This document shows, piece by piece, positions 28,101-35,472 of a stretch of 64,000 bases of DNA. The position numbers and the translations under genes are program-made. The stretch's first letter is position 1. Each line of letters starts with the position of its first letter. Location of the stretch: contig CATOTJ020000002.1 of assembly GCA_951813525.2 (NCBI GenBank), positions 310,001 to 374,000 on the forward strand, written 5' to 3'. Origin of the DNA: Thermohalobaculum sp951813525 (lineage in GTDB: Bacteria > Pseudomonadota > Alphaproteobacteria > Rhodobacterales > Rhodobacteraceae). Below the pieces are notes generated by a model. The model was not told where the DNA came from and did not search any database. It worked only from the letters and a program-made list of their open reading frames with translations.

Positions 28101-29658
28101 ACGAAGCATTGCTTTGATGCGCCCATTCGGGAGGTTTGTCGAACTGGGCAAGCAGGACTTTTATGCCAATACAGCCGTGGGCTTGCGGCCGTTCAAAGAC
28201 AATATCAGTTATTTCAGCGCCGATCTGGATCAGTTGCTGAAGGAACGGCCAACCTTGGCGCAGGACATTTACCGCCGGATGCTGGAGCGATTCGAAGCGG
28301 GCGAGTTTGGCCCGGTACCGTTCCGTACCTTTGACGGCGCTGACGTCATCGAGGCCTTCCGCGCCATGCAGCGGTCGGACCATATTGGTAAAATCGTTGT
28401 GCGGCCGCCGCGGCCTGCATCTGTTCGCAAGGCCGAAGCGGTCCCTGTTTTCCATCCTAAAAAGAATGGAACTCTGGTCATCGCGGGCGGTGGCAGTGGG
28501 CTGGGTCTGGCCCATGCCGAACGGATGGTGACGCTGGATGCCGGTGCGATTGCGTTGCTGGGCCGTTCGCAAACACCGTCCGGTCAGGTGCGCGCCCTGA
28601 TCAAACGGGCGGCGGCACGGGGCAACGAGGTCAGCTATATCCCCTGCGATATCGCCAACCCGGCAGCGTTGGAGCAGGCGTTGTCCGCAATTCGGGCGCG
28701 CAGACCAATCACCGATATCGTTCACTCCGCGATGGTTCTGGACGATATGCGCATGGCCGATCTGACGAACGATGTTCTGGAGCGGTCCATGGCGGCGAAG
28801 ATGTCGGGCGCTCGAAATCTGGACATGGCGACGCGCGGTGATCCGATCCGGACTTTCGTGGTCTTCACATCGCTTGCGACATTGATCGGCAACCATGGGC
28901 AGGCGGCCTATGTCGCAGCAAATGCGTATATGGAGGGCATCGTTCATCGCCGACGCGTCGCCGGTCTGCCGGGCCTGGCCGTTGGGTGGGGCGCGATCAC
29001 CGATGCGGGGTATCTTGCGCGCAACAAAGAGCGCGCCCGGCTGGTTCGGCGCATGGGCGGAAACGTGGATTTCCAGGCCCGGCAAGCCCTGCGCGCGCTG
29101 GATCTGTTATCGGGTGACGGACAAACGCAAAGCGACGATTGCGCCATCTGGATCAGCCCGATGAACTGGCAGGCAACCGCACAGGGATTGCGGCTGCTTC
29201 AAGGTCCCACGCACCGGGCGTTGTGGGATCTGGGTCAGCAATCGGGCGGGACGATAGAGACCGACGACCTGCGCGAGGAAGTGTTGGGCATGTCCCTGGA
29301 CGAGGCGTCCCTCAGGCTGTCGGCATTCGTGAAGCGCGAGATCGCGCGTATTCTGAGGACCGGGGACGCTGGTATTCCGACGAACCGGCCGGTGTCGGAT
29401 ATCGGGGTCGACTCGCTGATGGGTGTCGAGCTGGGCCTGGCGGCGCAGCAGGCCCTGGGCGACGACATTCCGATGATGACGATTTCGAGCGCCAATTCCA
29501 TTGACGAGATCGCCGAGAAGATCGCCGAGCATATACACTCCGCCGAGGGTGGCGGGTTCTCGTCGCACAATCTTTTGAACGATTTGGTGGCCCAGCATGT
29601 GACCAGAACGTCACCGGCGACCGAGGATGCGCCCGCGCGCGCAACGGCGGCAGAATGA
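22180..29658 (+). CDS. Multidomain type I polyketide/fatty acid synthase, RkpA-like
   Basis: 2492 aa, cytoplasmic. Domains: KS (about 10-430; DTACSSS with active Cys near 178, EAHGTGT about 311, KSNVGH about 346), AT (530-830; GHSGGE near 627, specificity box YAFH near 731), DH (895-1180; HKIAGKVLVPG near 934 and DAVLH near 1104), a degenerate methyltransferase-like segment (1230-1520) without the SAM glycine motif (LRIAEIVFDRPVLL), ER (1745-2065; HGGAGGVG near 1896), KR (2085-2300; AGGGSGLG, an LDD motif near 2186 as in B-type KRs, catalytic S-Y-N) and one ACP (Ser of GVDSLMG near 2410). This fully reducing single module matches rhizobial RkpA in size, order and in its followers (RkpG- and RkpH-like proteins). 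It probably makes a long acyl chain. The stop overlaps the next start (ATGA). Confidence 0.9.
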   Translation: MTRDVLPPAAIHFTGRACRLPMADTVEEFTELLFSGACAVTEIPERRWRKDPFFHPVPGVKGKSYSFAAGALRAAEAFDPAPFGISPREADYMDPQQRLMLQVVWEALEDACIPPAEIAGTNTGVFIGASMMDHGGVVGSDPELSDGYVMTGSALSVIANRVSHVFDLHGPSLTIDTACSSSLFALEAAAKALRLGEIDTAIVGATNLLMSPNFFVGFSEARMLSPTGLCQAFSDEADGYVRGEGAVAFVLRRREPGSEPLPRDHGRLVHVGVNTTGRSVNIAMPSADAQFALLDRVYREAGVDPDRLAFVEAHGTGTPVGDPIEADALGRALGRRRSAPLPIGSVKSNVGHLEPAAGCAGLLKALLALEHRKLPASLHTKSLNNAIAFDDLNLSVAQSPVALDLDDPDQRLAGISAFGFGGANAHAIIEAPEPVNVEPVIVPMGAAVQERIFLTSAFCDASLNASAAAYRDRVFKADGRPDTRLMDALIHFRGEHPSRAAVIAADQGTVGAAIDALGRGEKHPALVRANCGLSDQPPVYLFSGNGAQYAGMSLAALEADPTFRAAYEEIDAAWHSLSGWSLLDKVRDPGLADQIRAADIAQPLLFAEQVATVAALRARGAAPMAVLGHSGGEVAAAAVSGALTMTEALGVLFARAMAQRELAGLGTMAALQISEDEAAAVLAEADFGGVTISAVNSPRSVTVSAPLAAMDAFQKHARRKLRWAMVRLKVDYAFHHAMQDGSEEIFRNLLSDLSPKKARIPFISSVTGVVADGARLDGDYWWRNVRQPVRFADAIATAAGLGHRCFVEIGPDPVLGAYARDCLRELPDETLVTHSTTKADSGGLNPITLGVARLLVGGARLDRGRIARRPRRAVPGLQTYPWQNREMRAYDRADNIKRMSARSDDYHPLLGREIGEEARIWSREIDLHLAPELADHKIAGKVLVPGTAFAEMALSAAQRTLGQSQIELRDLDMSAPLILTSKALAELRTRVVSPGATVRIESRPRFGDENWLEHASCRALALASGSGSGCEQDAAADTAPDPAQRPADLDGARLYDFGAEIGLDYGPEFRAVERYRLLDDDVVEVILKARPGPTDGAAALDPVAADAVLHGLIGYLEKGRFADALLGFLPVRIGRLRLHRPGRAIRTGRIAVHRVGERSLLADISLFDEGGALIAELKGMRFRAARLLQQIQFDAHAFGFDLVPVDPGQPDAALSGSAIVAALVAKAPDGDPANDAHGGGSDDAPLLLDAIAYRAAHNALAAFTDANGLVQVPENARPDTLRLVSAIGQILEASGLAAHADEGLKISAESGLPEVAVLISGLLAERPELGPECALLAHLNGVLGPILTGALDWTPDAVFGRAALSNLSAGSASREQRNKSLINAVLPQLAAAPERRPLRIAEIVFDRPVLLDRLASMAPGPVDAVILAGENVQSSPLALSNCRVRRFALSDIADAGSFDLIVASAPAIAPISEEDLCLAAAALRPGGAAIVLTGEDRDHLELIATLADPSGARGLQPSTDQGAVKIARLVLPGAGNAMVAYGAEQTKSVAAPLADEPISEAAHEGIGSAEGPGMLTALRGTLTAASGADGLALIHHAEPNLWALVPDGAGGKAPAPIAVLAPDRAPDGAGDHVLRARLLHLAALLHALPAGGAPIWFILPGGASYSGAPAVSPVQTALWATLRTAKNEYPGLDLKAVDPGDQPDDCSARRIVELMASATAETEFVLTPDGPSALRIRQGTRDCVLPEGGRACLTVDPGGGLDSLAWRRAPMPEPGPNEVLVEVEATGLNYRDVMWSMGLLPEEALERGLTGPTLGMECAGRIAALGADVDGLSIGDRVVAIGPSSFASHVAVDRDWTLPLPTGLTAEAGASLPVAFFTAYYGLTHLAHLSAGETVLIHGGAGGVGLAAIQVARTAGARIIATAGSGVKRSLLETLGVDAIADSRSADFETDVLRHTGGAGVDVVLNSLSGISMERSIALMRPFGRFVELGKQDFYANTAVGLRPFKDNISYFSADLDQLLKERPTLAQDIYRRMLERFEAGEFGPVPFRTFDGADVIEAFRAMQRSDHIGKIVVRPPRPASVRKAEAVPVFHPKKNGTLVIAGGGSGLGLAHAERMVTLDAGAIALLGRSQTPSGQVRALIKRAAARGNEVSYIPCDIANPAALEQALSAIRARRPITDIVHSAMVLDDMRMADLTNDVLERSMAAKMSGARNLDMATRGDPIRTFVVFTSLATLIGNHGQAAYVAANAYMEGIVHRRRVAGLPGLAVGWGAITDAGYLARNKERARLVRRMGGNVDFQARQALRALDLLSGDGQTQSDDCAIWISPMNWQATAQGLRLLQGPTHRALWDLGQQSGGTIETDDLREEVLGMSLDEASLRLSAFVKREIARILRTGDAGIPTNRPVSDIGVDSLMGVELGLAAQQALGDDIPMMTISSANSIDEIAEKIAEHIHSAEGGGFSSHNLLNDLVAQHVTRTSPATEDAPARATAAE

Positions 29659-31055
29659 CCGCGGCGTCTCGCGGACTGGACAGTGCGGCGCGGGCGCAGG
29701 CGCTGGGCGTTGCACGGCGCGCTGGCGATCGCGGCGAACGGGTTCGGCCTGTTGCTGTCAGGGACAGCCGCGCCCAGGCATCAGAGCGGCGCAATCTGCG
29801 AATAGACGAACTGCCGGAATTTCGAACGATGCGGATGCTGCACAAGGTCCTGGACACTCTGGACGTGCGCAATCCCTATTTTCGGCTGCATGATGGTCAC
29901 GCGAGGACGCGGTCCGTTGTCGATGGGCAGGATTGCCTGAACTTTTCGTCCTATGACTATCTCGGACTAAACGGCGATCCCCGCCCCGCCGCGGCTGCCC
30001 AATCGGCGTTGCAGCAGTATGGCGTGTCTGCATCGGCGAGCCGGATGGTCGCCGGTGATCGGCCAGTTCACCGCGAGCTGGAGGCAGCCCTGGCGCACAA
30101 TTATGGCGCCGAGGCCGCACAGCTTTATGTGAGCGGGCACGCAACGAATGTCAGCGTCATTGCGGCGCTGGCGGGCGATGGCGACGTGATCATCCACGAT
30201 AGCTTTGTCCACAATTCGGTGACGGCAGGCGCGCGAATGTCGACCGCGGCGCGGCGCAGTTTTCCCCATGACGACCTGGACGGGTTGGAGCGGCACCTGA
30301 TCGCCGCGCGCGCCGAGTTTCGCAATATCCTGGTGGTGGTCGAGGGCCTCTATTCCATGGACGGCGATTTGCCCGATCTGGTGCGGCTGGCCGACTTGAA
30401 GGCGCGATACGGGTTCTGGCTGATGGTCGACGAGGCGCACGCGCTTGGCTGTGCCGGAGCATCCGGGCGCGGATCGTTCGAGCATTTTTCGGTCGATCCA
30501 ACACTGGTCGACGTGTGGATGGGTACGCTGAGCAAGACGTTGGCGTCGACCGGGGGGTACATCGCCGGGTCCGCCGAGTTGATCGAATTTCTGCGTTACA
30601 AAGCTGACGGGTTTGTCTTTTCCGTCGCTCTGCCGCCGGCGCTGGCGGCATCGGCGCTGTGCGCACTGGAATTGATGGCGCGCGAGCCGGAGCGGGTGCA
30701 AAGTTTGCAGGCAAACGGAAAGTATTTTCTCGAGCGCGCGGCGGCGCTTGGATTGGACACAGGCTTGTCGGCTGGGTTTGGCGTTTTGCCGATCGTCGTT
30801 GGCGACTCGGCGCTCGCAACCAAACTGAGCGAACGGCTGTTCGATCGCGGTATCAACGTTGCGCCCGTCACCTTTCCCGGCGTGCCGATGCAAAGCGCCC
30901 GTTTGCGGTTTTTTCTGTCGGCTGCGCATGATCGCGATCAGATCGACATCGCACTGACGACGGTTCGCCAGGAGTTGGACCGGTTGGAGGAAGAAGGGTT
31001 TTTGGACCAGATCGCAACAGCGATGTCGCGCTTTGGCCTGGAACCGGCGGGATGA
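29655..31055 (+). CDS. Alpha-oxoamine synthase, RkpG-like (BioF/serine palmitoyltransferase family)
   Basis: 466 aa. After about 60 variable residues comes the PLP fold: NFSSYDYLGLNGDP, HRELEAALAHNYGAEAAQLYVSGHATNVS, DEAHALGCAGASGRGSFEH and the PLP lysine in MGTLSKTLASTGGY (about residue 300). The family joins an acyl thioester to an amino acid with loss of CO2, giving a 2-amino-3-ketone. The start overlaps the synthase stop (ATGA), so the acyl donor is probably the ACP of that synthase. This is the RkpG position in rhizobial rkp-1 clusters. The amino acid (Ser, Gly or Ala) is not predictable. Confidence 0.88.
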   Translation: MTAASRGLDSAARAQALGVARRAGDRGERVRPVAVRDSRAQASERRNLRIDELPEFRTMRMLHKVLDTLDVRNPYFRLHDGHARTRSVVDGQDCLNFSSYDYLGLNGDPRPAAAAQSALQQYGVSASASRMVAGDRPVHRELEAALAHNYGAEAAQLYVSGHATNVSVIAALAGDGDVIIHDSFVHNSVTAGARMSTAARRSFPHDDLDGLERHLIAARAEFRNILVVVEGLYSMDGDLPDLVRLADLKARYGFWLMVDEAHALGCAGASGRGSFEHFSVDPTLVDVWMGTLSKTLASTGGYIAGSAELIEFLRYKADGFVFSVALPPALAASALCALELMAREPERVQSLQANGKYFLERAAALGLDTGLSAGFGVLPIVVGDSALATKLSERLFDRGINVAPVTFPGVPMQSARLRFFLSAAHDRDQIDIALTTVRQELDRLEEEGFLDQIATAMSRFGLEPAG

Positions 31056-32431
31056 AGGATGGGTTGGCGCAGTGCGTAAGCGGCGTCTCGCGGCGCCTTT
31101 CGCCGCCGGATACCTCAGTGCAAAACCGCTGCCCGGGGCCGGCGCTGCGGTTGGTCGAAAATCGATGTTTTCTTTTCCTGCAGGGACCGCCATCGCCCTT
31201 TGCCAGAGAGTTGGGCGCGCAGCTTGCGGCGATGGGCGCGTCTGTCCGCAGGATCAATTTCAGCATTGGCGACTGGTTTTGGTGGCACGATGCGCGGGCA
31301 GCTTCCTATCGCGGGCACCTGTCGGACTGGGAGAGGTATCTGGAAGACCTGGTTCGGCGCGAGGGCGTGAGCGATATTGTCTACTTCGCCGACCGCGTGC
31401 CCTATCACCGGGCGGCGCAACGGGTCGCGGATCGCCTGGGTATCCGTGCGATCTCTTTCGAATATGGCTATCTGCGCCCCGATTGGATCACGGTTGAGCC
31501 GGGCGGGCAGTCTGCCTGGTCCCGATTTCCGGCCGATATCGCCCGAGTTCGAGAGTTGGCAGCCGATTTGCCTGCACCGGGTCTGGCAAGGCAATATCAC
31601 ACCGGCACATTTGCCGAGTCTGCGGGGGATGCCGGCTATTACCTGGCCAATTATTTGCTCTGGTTTCTATACCCACGGTTTCAACGGGATCGGATTTATC
31701 CGCCGCTGGCCGAGTATCTTTCTTATCCACTGCGGTTCCTGCGGGCGCGGCTGGGCCGGGCAAAGGCGCACAGGCTGATTGAGGAACTGACCGCGGGATC
31801 AACGCGCTATTTCGTGGTGCCACTGCAGATGCAGAACGATTATCAGATCCGTGCGAACTCGCCGTGGACCGATCAACGCGATTTCCTGGACCGGGTGATA
31901 TCGTCCTTTGCCGGTCATGCGCCGGACGGGACTAAGCTGGTCGTCAAAGTACATCCAATGGACAATGGCCTGGAGAATTGGCGGGGATATATTGGCGGCG
32001 CCGCCCGCCGCCACGGCGTTGCGGGCCGGGTACAATATCTGGATGGTGGCGATTTGCATCTGCTGACCGGTCATGCCGCCGGGATGGTGATCGTAAACAG
32101 CACTTGCGGCATTGCAGCGCTGCAGGCCGGGTGTCCGTTGAAGGTTTTGGGTATCGCCACATTCGACATGGCCGGACTGACCCATCAGGGGGCATTGGAC
32201 GACTTTTGGACAGATCCAGGAGGGGTCGATCCGGGCAATGCCGCGGCTTTGATGTCATTGATGGCACATCGCGCGCATGTGCGCGGCGATTTCTATGCGC
32301 CAGAGGGACGCCACGCCGCTGTCCGGGCGATGGCGGATCGCTTGATGGCCGCTGAATGGGAGCGGACATTCGAAGCAAACCCGCCGAGATTGGAAAAGGG
32401 GCGGCGCTTGGGGATCAGCCTTGACGGGTGA
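31052..32431 (+). CDS. Capsule biosynthesis/export protein, KpsS/RkpJ-like (beta-Kdo transferase family)
   Basis: 459 aa. The N-terminal half has the KpsS pattern CFLFLQGPPSPFARELGAQL...VRRINFSIGDWFWW (about residues 38-80) and FEYGYLRPDWITVEPGG (about 140). The C-terminal half has KLVVKVHPMDNGLENW, a late strand MVIVNSTCGIAALQAGCPLKVLG and FDMAGLTHQGALDDFW. In enteric capsules KpsS starts, and KpsC extends, a beta-Kdo linker on a lipid acceptor. Starts within the previous gene's stop (ATGA). A KpsC partner and other capsule genes are not in the window. Its place between lipid-building genes suggests that it uses their product as acceptor. Confidence 0.85.
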   Translation: MKDGLAQCVSGVSRRLSPPDTSVQNRCPGPALRLVENRCFLFLQGPPSPFARELGAQLAAMGASVRRINFSIGDWFWWHDARAASYRGHLSDWERYLEDLVRREGVSDIVYFADRVPYHRAAQRVADRLGIRAISFEYGYLRPDWITVEPGGQSAWSRFPADIARVRELAADLPAPGLARQYHTGTFAESAGDAGYYLANYLLWFLYPRFQRDRIYPPLAEYLSYPLRFLRARLGRAKAHRLIEELTAGSTRYFVVPLQMQNDYQIRANSPWTDQRDFLDRVISSFAGHAPDGTKLVVKVHPMDNGLENWRGYIGGAARRHGVAGRVQYLDGGDLHLLTGHAAGMVIVNSTCGIAALQAGCPLKVLGIATFDMAGLTHQGALDDFWTDPGGVDPGNAAALMSLMAHRAHVRGDFYAPEGRHAAVRAMADRLMAAEWERTFEANPPRLEKGRRLGISLDG

Positions 32432-33221
32432 TCGCCACGATCCGGGAACGCCCCGCGTGATCGCAGTTACCGGTGCCAGCAAGGGCTTGGGGGCCGCGTT
32501 GGCGGTTTCCTTTGCCCGTGCCGGCCGTCGATTGTATCTGTGTGCGCGGTCTGCTTCCGATCTGGCGGAGGTCGCCGAGCGGTGCCGTGCGTCGGGGTCA
32601 GAGGTTGACCTGGCCGTCTTCGATGTGGGCGATGCAGGATCCGTTGCAAGCTGGGTCGACCGGATCGATACGGCAGCGCCCATCGACCTGATGATCGTAA
32701 ACGCCGGGATTTTCGATGGCAGACGGCAGGGCGCTTTGGTTGAAGAGCCCGCGATTGCGGTTCCGATCATCCAGACGAACCTGACCGGCGCCATCCTGTG
32801 TGCCGGAGCGATGGCGCAAAAGATGGCGGCCAGACAAGAAGGGCAGATCGTATTGATAAGCTCGCTTGCCGGCAGCCTGCCGGGCGCCGACGCGATGGCC
32901 TATTCAGCCAGCAAGGCCGGGGTGACGGCTTATGGTGTCGCGCTGCGCGAAGCGATGGCCGAAAACGATGTCACCGTGACGATTATCGAGCCGGGCCATA
33001 TCCAGACCGCTCAAACGGACGGGCATCGCGGCGCTTTGCCCTTTCTGCTTTCGCCGGAGCATGCCGCCAACAAAATTCGGCGCAAAATCGATACGCGGGC
33101 CAGTTGGGCCGCGGTACCGCGGCGGGCGGGGGTGGCGGTGTTTCTGGCCAATCTGTTGCCTTGGAAATTGCGCGCCTTTCTGGGCCGGTCGGCAAGGTTC
33201 AGTGTCGACGAAACACGCTGA
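32421..33221 (+). CDS. Short-chain dehydrogenase, RkpH-like (3-ketosphinganine reductase type)
   Basis: 266 aa from TTG 32421, overlapping the KpsS-like stop by 11 bases; GTG 32457 is the alternative. Classical SDR: VTGASKGLGAALAVSFARAG (NADP loop, about residues 16-35), IVNAGIF, catalytic Ser in LISSLAGSLPG and Y-x3-K in YSASKAG (about 166-170). C-terminal hydrophobic stretch WAAVPRRAGVAVFLANLLPWKL may touch the membrane, as in 3-ketosphinganine reductases. It would reduce the ketone made by the alpha-oxoamine synthase to a 2-amino-3-ol. Last gene of the operon; the DUF302 gene converges 6 bases away. Confidence 0.86.
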   Translation: MTGDRHDPGTPRVIAVTGASKGLGAALAVSFARAGRRLYLCARSASDLAEVAERCRASGSEVDLAVFDVGDAGSVASWVDRIDTAAPIDLMIVNAGIFDGRRQGALVEEPAIAVPIIQTNLTGAILCAGAMAQKMAARQEGQIVLISSLAGSLPGADAMAYSASKAGVTAYGVALREAMAENDVTVTIIEPGHIQTAQTDGHRGALPFLLSPEHAANKIRRKIDTRASWAAVPRRAGVAVFLANLLPWKLRAFLGRSARFSVDETR

Positions 33222-33227
33222 CCGGGT

Positions 33228-33698
33228 TCAATCGCCAACCGCCTCGCGAGCAATCTGGTCCAGCAGGGCTTCGACCTCTTTCATCGGCCCGGCTGGCATA
33301 ATTCGATACCCGATTTGCACTTTGCCCGAACCATCCCCGGCCTCGGTCACAAAGACGCCGTAGGGGCAATGCCCGATATTGTTTGGATCGGCTTCCATCA
33401 CTTTGCGGGACAGAACTGCCGAACAGAAGAGGTAGACATTCGCTTGACCGAAAAGCGCCTTGGCGCCGCCCACATCTTCGCGGGTCCGGGCCAGCATCTC
33501 GCCCACATGACTGATGTGATCGACGACAAGGCCGCGATCGACGATCGCGTTTTCGACACCGAAAGTGGCGTCGTCAAAGTCTCCATCGAAGTCGTAGAGC
33601 TTTACGTCGGCGGCAAATGCCATACCCGTCGGCGTCAGCACGGGTAGCGCAATCGCGATGGCCAGGAATAGGGAAAGAAATCGGAAACACCGGCGCAT
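33228..33698 (-). CDS. DUF302-family periplasmic protein at the end of the sox operon
   Basis: 156 aa from ATG 33698 with GGAGG upstream. Signal peptide about residues 1-29 (RRCFRFLSLFLAIAIALPVLTPTGMAFAADV). The mature part has the DUF302 features FDDATFGVENAIVDRGLVVDHISHVGEML and FCSAVLSRKVMEADPNNIGHCPYGVFV with two Cys. DUF302 proteins often accompany sulfur-oxidation genes but their chemistry is unsettled. It lies 85 bases downstream of soxF, probably in the same transcript. Confidence 0.82.
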   Translation of the reverse strand: MRRCFRFLSLFLAIAIALPVLTPTGMAFAADVKLYDFDGDFDDATFGVENAIVDRGLVVDHISHVGEMLARTREDVGGAKALFGQANVYLFCSAVLSRKVMEADPNNIGHCPYGVFVTEAGDGSGKVQIGYRIMPAGPMKEVEALLDQIAREAVGD

Positions 33699-33783
33699 GT
33701 CGCCTCCTGCAAAGTTCTGCCGGGGCGTCTGACTGGATATCGGCGCGGCCCGGTGCTCCGGGCGCCCGGGCCGCGCGATGGGA

Positions 33784-35046
33784 TCAGCCGAACATATCGG
33801 ACGTGATCCCGGCATACCAGCCGAGGCTTTCCTCGTATGTCTGCTTGCGAGTATCGGCGTCTTCCTCGACTTTGGAAATAAAGCCGTCTGTTTTGGCGAT
33901 CTTTTCTACCGTCGCCTCATAGGACGCACCGACCTTGACCCCGTCATCCGTACCAATCAACGACCAGCAGGTGTTCGAGAATTTTGCCGGGAACACCTTG
34001 GATCCGGTCAGGGCACCGCGTATGGCATTGGCACAGACTTTGGCCTGGCTGTTCGCCGAGAAACCGGATTTCGGCATGTCGCCCTGTTGGCAGGCATCGC
34101 CGAGAACATGGACATCGGGATCGATTTTCGATGACATGTCGGCCGCGTTGACCGGCGCCCAGCCTGCGTCATTGGTCAAGCCGGCGAGTTCGGCGATTTT
34201 TCCGGCTTTCTGGCCCGGGATCACATTGCAGACGTCGGCCTTGATGATCTCGCCTTCGATGTCGACGGTCATGGCATAAGGATCGACGCTGGACACTGTG
34301 CCGAAATCGCCGCCGACCCATTCGATCATGCCCGCATAGTGGTTTGACCAGCCTTCCTGGAACAGCGCCATCTTCGAAAATTTAGGCTTAGGATCGAAGA
34401 CCATGATCTTGGCCGTCGGGTTCTTTTGTTTCAGGACATGGGCAACCATGCTGACACGCTCGTATGGTCCGGGCGGGCAGCGATAGGGGTTTGGCGGCGC
34501 GACCATCAGATAGATACCGCCTTCGGGCATCGCCTCGACCTGGGCTTTCAAGAGCCCGGCCTGCGTGCCGCCCTTATAGGCGTGCGGCATCGCGGTCTGG
34601 CTGGTCAGGTCCCAGCCTGGGACCGAACCGGGCACAAAGTCGATGCCCGGGCTGAGGATAAGGCGGTCATAGGCGAACTTCATACCGCTGCCGGTCGTGA
34701 CTGTCTTGGCGTCGCGATCCACGCCGACGGCGAATTCATGCACGACATTGATGCCGTATTCGGACGCGAGCTTGGTATAGGTGTGGGCGGTCTGGTCGAG
34801 CGTGGTAAAGCCGCCGATGGCGAGGTTGGAGAAGAAGCAGGTATAGTAGACCCGACTCGGCTCGATCAGTGTGACGTTAACTGCGCCTTTCGAGTCCTTG
34901 GCAATATACCGGGCAGCCGTTGCGCCGCCGGCACCGCCGCCGACAATGACCACGTTTGGGTGGCCAGCGCCCAGGACCGCAGGTGCGGCCAGTGCCGACG
35001 CGCCAGCGGCCGTCGTTCCCAGGAATCCGCGTCTTGTCAGTGTCAT
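33784..35046 (-). CDS. soxF: Flavoprotein of sulfide dehydrogenase type, SoxF
   Basis: 420 aa. Tat signal (TRRGFLGTTAAGASALAAPAVLGAG), then the FAD motif NVVIVGGGAGGATAARYIA (about residues 31-49), the redox Cys in YYTCFFSNLAIGG, and the second redox-Cys region near NTCWSLI (about residue 362). VLGDACQQGDMPKSGFSANSQA binds FAD. It matches FccB/SoxF: periplasmic FAD protein oxidising sulfide, paired with the cytochrome encoded just upstream (18-base gap). In Paracoccus SoxF increases Sox activity by reactivating SoxYZ (known). The motif assignment of the two Cys is by eye. Confidence 0.92.
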   Translation of the reverse strand: MTLTRRGFLGTTAAGASALAAPAVLGAGHPNVVIVGGGAGGATAARYIAKDSKGAVNVTLIEPSRVYYTCFFSNLAIGGFTTLDQTAHTYTKLASEYGINVVHEFAVGVDRDAKTVTTGSGMKFAYDRLILSPGIDFVPGSVPGWDLTSQTAMPHAYKGGTQAGLLKAQVEAMPEGGIYLMVAPPNPYRCPPGPYERVSMVAHVLKQKNPTAKIMVFDPKPKFSKMALFQEGWSNHYAGMIEWVGGDFGTVSSVDPYAMTVDIEGEIIKADVCNVIPGQKAGKIAELAGLTNDAGWAPVNAADMSSKIDPDVHVLGDACQQGDMPKSGFSANSQAKVCANAIRGALTGSKVFPAKFSNTCWSLIGTDDGVKVGASYEATVEKIAKTDGFISKVEEDADTRKQTYEESLGWYAGITSDMFG

Positions 35047-35064
35047 GTCTTCCTCCCCTTCTGG

Positions 35065-35472
35065 TTAGTCGATGGTTGCGAAAAAGGCGGCCAGAGCCGC
35101 GATTTCCTCGTTCGAAAGGCGCCCGGCTATCATCCGCATTGCCGGGTGATCCCGGTCTTTTGCCTTGTAGGAATGCATAACGACAACAAAGCTGTCGACC
35201 GGCCATCCGGTGATAGAGGGGATGCCGCGGTCTTCGCCATCCGCGCTGTGGCAGGTCACGCATTCAGACGACAGGTATTCACCATATTCGACGTCGCCTT
35301 TGATTGCCAGGATGGCCGGGTCGAATTCGGATCCCGCGAGGGCTGGTGCGGGGATAATGCCCGCGAGCGCCGCCGCAATCGGCAGGGCGCAGAAAGAGAA
35401 TTTGCACCGCGCGACTGGCGCGGCTGACGCGGCTGGCTGTGGCCCCTTCCGGCGATGTGGGTGGCAGGTCAC
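35065..35472 (-). CDS. soxE: c-type cytochrome, SoxE-like
   Basis: 135 aa from GTG 35472, which overlaps the soxD stop. A long n-region then a hydrophobic signal (KFSFCALPIAAALAGIIPAPALA) sends it to the periplasm. One haem site CVTCH (about residue 70) and a likely Met ligand in AMRMIAG. Short mono-haem form, nearer to the FccA N-terminal domain than to the larger dihaem SoxE of Paracoccus; it should be the electron acceptor of SoxF. The name rests on position between soxD and soxF. Confidence 0.82.
   Translation of the reverse strand: MTCHPHRRKGPQPAASAAPVARCKFSFCALPIAAALAGIIPAPALAGSEFDPAILAIKGDVEYGEYLSSECVTCHSADGEDRGIPSITGWPVDSFVVVMHSYKAKDRDHPAMRMIAGRLSNEEIAALAAFFATID

Noticed and set aside
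24106..29085. Very long minus-strand frames (553 and 636 codons) opposite the synthase
   Set aside because: Typical third-position GC shadows of a highly biased long gene; no motif and no ribosome site.
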